From a bacterium (GTDB taxonomy: Bacteria; Babelota; Babeliae; Babelales; RVW-14): 64,000 bases of DNA. Every line of letters begins with the position of its first letter. Position 1 is the first letter of the stretch. The notes under the pieces are model-generated. The model did no database searches. It saw only the letters and a list, made by a program, of their open reading frames with translations, and was not told the DNA's origin. Positions 57,734 through 64,000 of the stretch are shown piece after piece. The stretch is taken from the NCBI GenBank assembly GCA_016699045.1, contig CP064957.1:1116001-1180000 (forward strand), in the 5' to 3' direction. Position numbers and translations under genes: made by a program.

Positions 57734-59104
57734 CTATTTTGCTGGTTTTAGCTTATTAAGCTTTGGTTGTAGGCCTAGCCATCGGTCAAGAATAATCGAA
57801 ACAGCCGATCGGACCGACAAATGGTTATAGTCTCCCAAGCCTTCAACGGGCAATAAGATATAATCACTTTGTTCTAAAATTTCTGATGCCAAGCCTTGTC
57901 CGGTGCCAAAAATAAGGAGAACCGGGCGTACTTGTTCCCATACTTCTTGTTGGCTGAAATAATCGATGGTTTCAATGTTTTCGTAACCACGTGCCGAGGT
58001 GGTAATAATCAAAGGTTTTTTACCTTCTTTTTCTTCAATGTATGCCAATACTTCATGCAGCTCATTCACTGGTCGTACCGCCTTGATGGCGTCGTAACGT
58101 GTTATGTTATATTCTTGGCCTGCTTTTGAAAGCCAAAAATCAAAAAATGTGGCAATGATTTTTTGCTGATCAATTAATGGGCAGACAATAAAAAAGTTTT
58201 CAATGCCATAGGTTCGTGCGGTGCGGGCGATGTCGTGAATATCAAGCGACGCTACTGAACTTTGGCCAATTGTTCCTCCCTTGAGAACGATTTGCGTGTG
58301 CATGACTGCTACGTAATGATTAGGAATAAATTTTTTGGCGCAGTCGCGGTATTTCTTTTCAGGCTGTTGTTGGCGAAACCAGTCAAAGCGTTGTCGTACC
58401 GTCTTTTTACATGCTTGTTCGGTGCGCCATGTTGCAAGAGCTCCGTGGTTGCCCGATGTTACAATTTCCGGTATTTTTTCTCCGTTCCATTCGATTGGGT
58501 GGGTGTATTCTGGATAGTCAAGTAGTGGCCCACTAAACGAATCATCCTCAACCGATTCTTGCTTGCCTACAACGCCAGGAATGAGGCGCAGGAGTCCTTC
58601 AAGAAAAACTTGTGCTGGAATATCGCCGCCCATCAACACATAGTCGCCAACTGAAAAGACGTAATTGGCATAAGCATGTTCTACGCGAGTATCAATTCCC
58701 TCGTAGCGTGCGCATACTAAAATGAGATGGTTTTTTTTATTCGAGCCTGGTGTGCTTTCGATAGTGTCGTCAGCGTTCTGAGTATTATGACAATGCCGAG
58801 CTGCAAATTGTTCAAGAATGCGTTGGTTAAGCGTAGTGCCTTGCGGAGAAAAAAAAATAACGGTACCCACGCCCCACTTTTCTTGGCAGGCACTCAAAGC
58901 CTTTTCGATAACATCTGGCTTAAGCAGCATGCCTGCGCCAGAACCACAGGTTGGTGAATCGATACGTACTTTTGGTGAAACCAAATCTGAAAAGCGAACT
59001 AGATTAAATGAAACGAGGCCTTTTTCTACCGACCGAGCAATAATGCTGGAGGAGATAAAGGCTTCGTAAAGTTCAGGAAATACCGTTAAAATAGATATGT
59101 TCAT
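57734..59104 (-). CDS. trmD: tRNA (guanine37-N1)-methyltransferase TrmD fused to a second SPOUT methyltransferase
   Basis: Residues about 1-245 are TrmD (MNISILTVFPELYEAF, VCARYEGIDTRVEHAYANYV, SVGDYVLMGGDIPAQVFLEG, WNGEKIPEIVTSGNHGALAT), which makes m1G37 on tRNA. Residues about 262-455 form another SPOUT-type domain like the RNA methyltransferase family encoded beside trmD in some bacteria (SSVASLDIHDIARTARTYGI, PLIITTSARGYENIETIDYF, LLIFGTGQGLASEILEQSDY). Such proteins are normally separate; here they share one 456-residue chain. Both are knotted SAM enzymes, so coupled tRNA modification is an attractive guess. Confidence 0.92.
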   Translation of the reverse strand: MNISILTVFPELYEAFISSSIIARSVEKGLVSFNLVRFSDLVSPKVRIDSPTCGSGAGMLLKPDVIEKALSACQEKWGVGTVIFFSPQGTTLNQRILEQFAARHCHNTQNADDTIESTPGSNKKNHLILVCARYEGIDTRVEHAYANYVFSVGDYVLMGGDIPAQVFLEGLLRLIPGVVGKQESVEDDSFSGPLLDYPEYTHPIEWNGEKIPEIVTSGNHGALATWRTEQACKKTVRQRFDWFRQQQPEKKYRDCAKKFIPNHYVAVMHTQIVLKGGTIGQSSVASLDIHDIARTARTYGIENFFIVCPLIDQQKIIATFFDFWLSKAGQEYNITRYDAIKAVRPVNELHEVLAYIEEKEGKKPLIITTSARGYENIETIDYFSQQEVWEQVRPVLLIFGTGQGLASEILEQSDYILLPVEGLGDYNHLSVRSAVSIILDRWLGLQPKLNKLKPAK

Positions 59105-59116
59105 GCGTGATGAAAA

Positions 59117-59350
59117 TTACTCAAGGATTTCAAGTACAGCGCGCTTATGTTCTTTTGATGCTGCTGCATGTACCAGTGTGCGGATTGAACGGGCAGTTCT
59201 GCCTTCTTTACCAATAACTTTTCCAAGATCTTCTGGAGCGACACGAAGTTCAATAATGATTGCCTGCTCACCGCTAACTTCAGAAACAACAACGCTTTCT
59301 GGACGGTCAACAAGCTTTTTCACAATGTGTTCAACAAGTTCTTTGAGCAT
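59117..59350 (-). CDS. khpA: KH-domain RNA-binding protein KhpA (YlqC)
   Basis: This is a 77-residue protein; the start at 59350 follows AGGAGAG. A single KH domain with the GxxG loop in KVIGKEGRTARSIRTL near residues 45-60 fits KhpA. It is placed between rpsP and trmD as in many bacteria. Role: RNA chaperone linked to translation and cell morphology in other species. Confidence 0.9.
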   Translation of the reverse strand: MLKELVEHIVKKLVDRPESVVVSEVSGEQAIIIELRVAPEDLGKVIGKEGRTARSIRTLVHAAASKEHKRAVLEILE

Positions 59351-59424
59351 GTTATCTCTCCTGAGCAACTATAAATATCGCGAATGTTTTTAAATAATAA
59401 ACGAAAACGTAACGTTTTTGATGC

Positions 59425-59658
59425 TTACTTTTGGGTCTTCATCAGTTTGGTAACTGTTTCAGAACATTGAGCTCCTTTAGAAACCCAATCTTGAATACGA
59501 TCCATTTTGATTTGAATCAACTGATGATTCAATGAATCATATGTTCCAAGGTTTTCTAAACAAGCACCGTCACGCTTATCTCGCGAGTCTACGGCTACAA
59601 TGCGCCAGTAAGGTCTATGTTTTCTTCCTAAACGGCTCAAGCGAATTCTAACTGCCAT
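59425..59658 (-). CDS. rpsP: 30S ribosomal protein S16
   Basis: This is a 77-residue protein starting MAVRIRLSRLGRKHRPYWRI, the unmistakable S16 opening, with DSRDKRDGACLENLGTYDSL following. The start at 59658 has AAAGGA upstream; an upstream ATG would add 11 non-family residues. S16 stabilises the 30S body. Confidence 0.97.
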   Translation of the reverse strand: MAVRIRLSRLGRKHRPYWRIVAVDSRDKRDGACLENLGTYDSLNHQLIQIKMDRIQDWVSKGAQCSETVTKLMKTQK

Positions 59659-59746
59659 TGGCAAAATCCTTTCAGTACTACGGCAAAACAATTGTCAGTA
59701 ATCGGTTTTTCAATGCAATTTCTACAGTATACAGCAACTTTTAAAA

Positions 59747-61078
59747 TTATCTAAAAAATCTTCTAAAATTACTGTCTTTCTTAAAAATTTTCACAAATTG
59801 TTTACTTTGTTCAAATCTTTGGAGTAATTGATTGACATCCTGCACAGAAACACCAGATCCCTGAGCAATACGCTTTTTGCGCGAGGCATCAATAATATGG
59901 GGTAAACACTGTTCTTTTTTAGTCATTGAGCTAATAATCGCTCTAAATCTTTTCATTTCTACCTGGCCTTTATCCATCATTTCAGGAGAGACCGATCCCA
60001 TGCCGGGAAGGTAGCGCATAAGTTTTTGCAAAGAGCCTAATTTGTTGATCATGTCCATCTGTTCAGCAAAGTCTTTGAGGGAGAAGTTGCCGCTCATAAA
60101 TCGTCTGCTGATCGATTCTTGTTCTTGTTCATTGATCGTTTGGGATGCTTTTTCGATGAGCGTCATAATGTCGCCCATGCCCAACATGCGCGATGTTATG
60201 CGTTCTGGAATGAAATTTTCTAAATCTTCTATTTTTTCACCAGCCCCTACAAACGTAATTGGCTTTTTTAACGCAAATTTAAAAGCAAACGCTGCGCCAC
60301 CGCGGGTATCTGAATCCATTTTGGTCATGATTGCGGAGTCAAAACCTACCGCTTCGTTAAAGCTTTGGGCGACTTTGAGTGATTCTTGGCCGGTCATGGC
60401 ATCAAGGACAAGAAATTTATATTTTGGTGCCAATGCATGGTTAATGGCCTTGAGTTCTTGCATCATGCTGCTGTCGACGTGTAAGCGTCCTGCTGTATCC
60501 AAAAAGAGCAGCTCGTAGCGATTGTTTTTGAAATAGGTATTAATTTCTTGTGCAGCTTTAACCGGGTCGGCGTTGGTTGCTTGATAAAAATCGACACCGA
60601 CGGTCTTTGCTAAAATTTTTAATTGTTCAACAGCGGCAGGGCGGTAAAAGTCGACCGATGCGACAAGGATTCTTCTTGTTTTGCTACGGCTTTTTGCTTG
60701 CTCAAGGATCCACTGGACAACTTTTGCGATGCTGGTAGTTTTTCCAGAACCTTGTAGGCCCATTACCATAATGACTGACGGAATTTGAAAGCTGACGCCG
60801 GCAATGACATTTTTGCCACCAAGAAACTCAAGTACCTTGTCGTGGACAATTTTGATCATTTGCTGGCCAGGGTTTAAAGCAGTTGACGTTTTAAGACCAA
60901 CGGCTTCTTCTTTAACTTGTTGCAAGAAGGTTTGGATGATATCCAGTGGTACGTCGGCATCCAGAAGGGCGTCTCGTACTTGATTAAGGGCTTCTTGGAT
61001 GTTTTCTTCGGTCAAGCGGCCACGGTCTTTGAGCCAGCCCAAGACCCCTGAAAATTTTTGTGATAAGAATTCAAACAT
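59747..61078 (-). CDS. ffh: Signal recognition particle protein Ffh
   Basis: Ffh binds signal sequences and SRP RNA and targets ribosomes to the membrane. The 443-residue protein has the N/G domains with the GTPase motifs GLQGSGKTTSIAKV near residue 107, LFLDTAGRLHVDSSM near 190 and TKMDSDTRGGAA near 250. A C-terminal M domain contains KQFVKIFKKDSNFRRF. The start at 61078 (MFEFLSQKFSGVLGWLKDRG) matches the family; upstream residues would be extra. It heads the rpsP-khpA-trmD-rplS operon. Confidence 0.97.
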   Translation of the reverse strand: MFEFLSQKFSGVLGWLKDRGRLTEENIQEALNQVRDALLDADVPLDIIQTFLQQVKEEAVGLKTSTALNPGQQMIKIVHDKVLEFLGGKNVIAGVSFQIPSVIMVMGLQGSGKTTSIAKVVQWILEQAKSRSKTRRILVASVDFYRPAAVEQLKILAKTVGVDFYQATNADPVKAAQEINTYFKNNRYELLFLDTAGRLHVDSSMMQELKAINHALAPKYKFLVLDAMTGQESLKVAQSFNEAVGFDSAIMTKMDSDTRGGAAFAFKFALKKPITFVGAGEKIEDLENFIPERITSRMLGMGDIMTLIEKASQTINEQEQESISRRFMSGNFSLKDFAEQMDMINKLGSLQKLMRYLPGMGSVSPEMMDKGQVEMKRFRAIISSMTKKEQCLPHIIDASRKKRIAQGSGVSVQDVNQLLQRFEQSKQFVKIFKKDSNFRRFFR

Positions 61079-61222
61079 TGCTAACCCTGTTTTTACTAAC
61101 TGTAATGAATGCTTCAAGTTTTATTGCTGTTCCAATGAAGAGCTTATCATATTTGAAGAAATGCTCAATATTTGGTCTTAAAGCTTTAAAGAAGATTTGA
61201 TCAGGTAAATCATTTAAGTAAT

Positions 61223-61298
61223 TGGTGCCGGGAGACGGAGTTGAACCGACGACACAAAGATTTTCAGTCTTCTGCTCTACCACCTGAGCTATCCCGGC
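61223..61298 (-). tRNA. tRNA-Phe (anticodon GAA)
   Basis: On the minus strand acceptor GCCGGGA pairs with TCCCGGC, GAAGA/TCTTT encloses CTGAAAA giving anticodon GAA, and GGTTCAACTCC forms the T arm. CCA is encoded. Confidence 0.95.
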
Positions 61299-61498
61299 AT
61301 ATCTTATGATGGCCGAATGGCCACTTGTCAAAGTATTATGTATGCAACGTATAGTATCTTTTTAGCATCTTATTGTCAACTAAAATACGAAGGTTTTTTA
61401 CGTTAAAAATCATACGAAGTCGACTCTTGCCAGATTTGGTGATAAAATAAGCAGGACGTTGTTTTAGAAAATTACCTGCATAACAATGGAATTAAGGC

Positions 61499-62431
61499 AT
61501 GAAAAAAATTTTGCTGTACTACAAATATGTTGAAATTGTTGAGCCTCAGCTGATTGTTAAGTGGCAGCAAGAGCTGTGCCAAAGCTTGGGACTTAAGGGC
61601 CGTATTTTGATTGCGCATGAAGGTATAAATGGGACGCTTGAAGGTTTGGCTGATGCAACGCAACAATATATTAAAGCTATGAATGAAGCGCCGCTTTTTA
61701 CCAATATTGATTTTAAGGAAAGTGACGGCGAAGATGGTGTTGCTTACTTTCCGCGGTTACGTGTAGCATTGCGCGATGAAATTGTGGGTCTTGGGGGAAA
61801 GGCGCAGGAAGTGACGGTTGAGAGCACCGGGCAACATTTAACGCCAGAACAAGCGCATGAGTTGATGGCGAACCCTCCCAAAGATTTAGTAATTCTTGAT
61901 ACGCGTAATGATTATGAATCGCGTGTTGGTACGTTTAAAAATGCCATCATTCCTGACATTAGAAATTTTCGTGATTTTCCAGACTACATCGACCAGCATC
62001 TTGACGAATTTAAAGATAAGGAAGTGTTGATGTTTTGCACAGGCGGCGTTCGTTGTGAGCGGGCAACTGCCTATCTCAATGTCAAAGGGGTAGCGCGCAA
62101 TGTCATGCAGATCGAAGGCGGCATTCATCGCTATGTTGAAAAATTTCCTGACGGCTTCTTTCGCGGCAAAAATTATGTTTTTGATAATCGCGTGACCGTG
62201 AAAGTTAACGACGATATTTTAGGTTCGTGCGATTTGTGCGGTGTTTCGTGCGATGAGTATACGAATTGCTTAAATGCTTCATGCAATAAGCTTTTTATTT
62301 CATGTACGCCATGTCTTAAAAAAATTGAAAATGCTTGCAGTGATGCGTGCTTACAGTTAATTAAAGAACATAAAGTTGCTTTGCGACCGCCGGTAAAAAC
62401 ACTTATCCAGCGCAATCGTTGCTTTGAATAA
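61499..62431 (+). CDS. trhO: tRNA uridine-34 hydroxylase TrhO (rhodanese family)
   Basis: TrhO makes 5-hydroxyuridine at tRNA position 34 using O2. The 310-residue protein has the N-terminal acylphosphatase-like domain (ILIAHEGINGTLEGLADATQ near residue 38). Its rhodanese domain carries the active Cys in VLMFCTGGVRCERATAYLN near 182. The C-terminal part is rich in cysteine pairs (CDLCGVSC, CTPCLKK), suggesting zinc binding. It stands alone between tRNA-Phe and a terminator. Confidence 0.93.
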   Translation: MKKILLYYKYVEIVEPQLIVKWQQELCQSLGLKGRILIAHEGINGTLEGLADATQQYIKAMNEAPLFTNIDFKESDGEDGVAYFPRLRVALRDEIVGLGGKAQEVTVESTGQHLTPEQAHELMANPPKDLVILDTRNDYESRVGTFKNAIIPDIRNFRDFPDYIDQHLDEFKDKEVLMFCTGGVRCERATAYLNVKGVARNVMQIEGGIHRYVEKFPDGFFRGKNYVFDNRVTVKVNDDILGSCDLCGVSCDEYTNCLNASCNKLFISCTPCLKKIENACSDACLQLIKEHKVALRPPVKTLIQRNRCFE

Positions 62432-62439
62432 ATTTTTAG

Positions 62440-62465
62440 AGGCTCTCAACAAGGGGGCCTTTTTT
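62440..62465 (+). terminator. Probable terminator of trhO
   Basis: AGGCTC (62440-62445) pairs with GGGCCT (62455-62460), with one G-T pair, directly followed by a T-run. A short stem, but placed right after the trhO stop at 62431. Confidence 0.6.
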
Positions 62466-62470
62466 AATGC

Positions 62471-63094
62471 TTAATTTTTAATGAGTACCGCGCGTGCCGG
62501 TGCTGCTTCAAGGCCGTTGATTGCTAGCGGAAGGCAATGTAGGTCGTAAGATTCTCCATTAACATTACCAAGACGTACGCCTTCAATAATCACAACGCCG
62601 CCTTTGAATAAGATATCATGCGTTGCATGATGGGGCTGATTGCGTTCAATCCCAAGATAATCAATACCAACGCACCAAACTTTTTTGTTGGCTAAAAATT
62701 GTGCTGCTTCCTGTCCAACGTACACAAACGTTGTATCAAAAAGTTCTGTTGGCGTGTGGCTGCTGTTGGTTGTTTTGAGTAAGATGCGTTCGTTTGGCAG
62801 CAGATTGTGTAGTTCTAAATCTGCAGGCATAATTTTTTCAGCGACATGGCAAAGATCTATAACGCGGCATGGTCCAACTAATCGTTCAAGTTTAATTGTT
62901 TCGATCATTCCGCCATGTTCTAAAAAGTGTGATGGAGCGTCAACGTGAGTGCCGGTGTGGGTATTGAATGTGATACTTGAATCGCGCACGCTGTCGTTTG
63001 GAAAATTTTTGTTCCATGTAAAAGTTGCTGGCTTGCTGTTTTTGTAGCTAGTCATGTCTGGGGTTATTGGCCAGCTTATATCAATAATCTGCAT
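62471..63094 (-). CDS. Cyclase-family metal hydrolase (kynurenine-formamidase-like)
   Basis: This is a 207-residue protein with the metal-binding motif HTGTHVDAPSHFLEHGG near residue 45, GCRVIDL-like PCRVIDLCHV near 75, and YLGIERNQPHHATHDILF near 147. The fold is that of KynB and related cyclases that open or form amide rings. The natural substrate is unknown. It starts one base after the gnd-like gene's stop, so the two are co-expressed. Confidence 0.9.
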   Translation of the reverse strand: MQIIDISWPITPDMTSYKNSKPATFTWNKNFPNDSVRDSSITFNTHTGTHVDAPSHFLEHGGMIETIKLERLVGPCRVIDLCHVAEKIMPADLELHNLLPNERILLKTTNSSHTPTELFDTTFVYVGQEAAQFLANKKVWCVGIDYLGIERNQPHHATHDILFKGGVVIIEGVRLGNVNGESYDLHCLPLAINGLEAAPARAVLIKN

Positions 63095-63095
63095 C

Positions 63096-63992
63096 TTATT
63101 CTTTCTCTTTTACGGTGTGCCCGCCAAATTCATTGCGCAGCATTGCTACCACTTTGGTTCCATAATTGCCGCCTGTTTCACGTGACCACGTACGGATATC
63201 GAGTGCGTCTTTGAGCATGGCCATGGGCACGTTGTGTTGTTGTGCTTCATCAAGCGTCCAGCGGCCGGTTTGGTTTTCGCCAATTTCGCCCGCAATAGTT
63301 TCAAGTTTTTGATCGCGCGTAAAAACGTTGTTGGCAAGTTGTAAGATCCATGAACGGACGATTGAGCCGTTGAGCCAAATGTGTGAAATTTTTTCAAGAT
63401 CAAGATGGGGGTAGCTGCCTTGTTTGAGCAAATGAAAACCTTCAGCATATGCTTGCAACAGCGAATATTCAATGCCGTTGTGCACCATTTTTACATAATG
63501 CCCGGCACCAGCTGGTCCAACATAACCGTAACCGTTTGGTGCGGCTAATGCAGAAAAAACCGATTCGAGTTGTTCAAAAATTTCTTGTTTGCCGCCAATC
63601 ATGAGTGAGTAACCCTGTTCGCGTCCCGCCAAGCCTCCCGAAGTACCGCAATCAAGAAAATGAATATTTTTTTCAGCCAACAAAGCCGCGCGGCGTTGCG
63701 AATCTTTAAACCAGCTATTGCCACCGTCAACGAGAATATCGTTTGGTTGCAGATGGGGCAGCAATTGTTCAATCGTTGTATCAATAAGGGCGCCAGCTGG
63801 TATCATCAACCAAAAAACGCGTACTTTTTTTGCAAGCAGGTCAAGGCTACTGGCAAGTGTGACGCCAATTTTTTGTGCGTCGTGCTGTGCTTGTGGTGTT
63901 GGATCAAAGCCAAATACGGTATGATTGTTGTCGATCAGTCTGGCGGCAATTCCTTGCCCCATGCGGCCTAAGCCAACAATGCCTATGTTCAT
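63096..63992 (-). CDS. gnd: 6-phosphogluconate dehydrogenase (short-form, decarboxylating)
   Basis: This is a 298-residue protein with the NAD(P)-binding start MNIGIVGLGRMGQGIAARLI, LVDGGNSWFKDSQRRAALLA near residue 88, FLDCGTSGGLAGREQGYSLM near 113 and the catalytic-Lys region GPAGAGHYVKMVHNGIEYSL near 158. The length fits the shorter bacterial 6-phosphogluconate dehydrogenases (GntZ/YqeC type). It converts 6-phosphogluconate to ribulose-5-phosphate with CO2 release. AGGTT precedes the ATG. Confidence 0.92.
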   Translation of the reverse strand: MNIGIVGLGRMGQGIAARLIDNNHTVFGFDPTPQAQHDAQKIGVTLASSLDLLAKKVRVFWLMIPAGALIDTTIEQLLPHLQPNDILVDGGNSWFKDSQRRAALLAEKNIHFLDCGTSGGLAGREQGYSLMIGGKQEIFEQLESVFSALAAPNGYGYVGPAGAGHYVKMVHNGIEYSLLQAYAEGFHLLKQGSYPHLDLEKISHIWLNGSIVRSWILQLANNVFTRDQKLETIAGEIGENQTGRWTLDEAQQHNVPMAMLKDALDIRTWSRETGGNYGTKVVAMLRNEFGGHTVKEKE

Positions 63993-64000
63993 GATAACCT

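Noticed and set aside
1..64000. Alternative genetic code with TGA as an amino acid
   Set aside because: TGA ends many clear genes at family-typical lengths (for example mraY), and conserved Trp positions use TGG.

Overview
The window reads as a chromosomal segment of a host-associated bacterium, most plausibly a member of the candidate phylum Dependentiae (TM6). This is inference: the DNA is AT-rich, uses the standard bacterial code (TGA is a stop, TGG is Trp), carries compact housekeeping operons, and devotes much of its length to exported ankyrin-repeat proteins and giant exported repeat proteins, as expected of a bacterium living in protists. No 16S rRNA gene is present, so the assignment cannot be proved here.

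Layout. (1) 1-11.8 kb: a minus-strand operon of five exported surface-type paralogues (566-11743) plus the start of a sixth copy at the left edge. They share a beta-rich scaffold. Four of the five complete members carry a seven-unit WD40/TolB-like propeller inserted into it, and the long ones also have a 14-residue Asn/Ser repeat stalk. (2) 11.9-17.3 kb: two Hsp20-type proteins (one exported), a PDDEXK (Rpn-type) nuclease gene, a HIT protein and an NtrY-like histidine kinase. (3) 17.6-21.6 kb: two large exported proteins of unknown function, then a gene-free, partly GC-rich stretch with inverted repeats. (4) 22.1-29 kb: mraY, pheS, galU, a diverged FolC-like ligase, tsaC and nrnA. (5) 29.0-37.8 kb: eleven consecutive exported ankyrin-family genes on the plus strand. 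(6) 37.9-43 kb: trxB and a divergent peroxiredoxin, an exported helical-repeat protein, and a HIT - hydrolase - MntA - HepT operon. (7) 43-45.4 kb: a frameshifted gspF/pilC gene, a DUF167 gene and three tRNAs, two of them tRNA-Ser followed by a duplicated structured flank. (8) 45.4-48.5 kb: an alkylation-repair operon (SRPBCC, MarR, Ogt, AlkD) and an APH-type kinase. (9) 48.5-57.2 kb: accessory genes including a gene with a poly-A frameshift, a Bet/RecT annealing protein, a canonical ankyrin protein, DUF4160/DUF2442, ArfB and small membrane proteins. (10) 57.2-64 kb: the ffh-rpsP-khpA-trmD-rplS operon with TrmD fused to a second SPOUT domain and no rimM, then tRNA-Phe, trhO, a cyclase-family gene and a gnd-type dehydrogenase.

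How it fits together. The core genes cover translation (pheS, tsaC, rpsP, rplS, trmD, trhO, ffh, five tRNAs), envelope synthesis (mraY, galU), redox defence (trxB, peroxiredoxin) and DNA-alkylation repair. The accessory genes are overwhelmingly exported repeat proteins. The two standout regions are the propeller-carrying surface operon and the ankyrin cluster. Each is a lineage-specific expansion with its own family signatures that general domain names do not fully describe.
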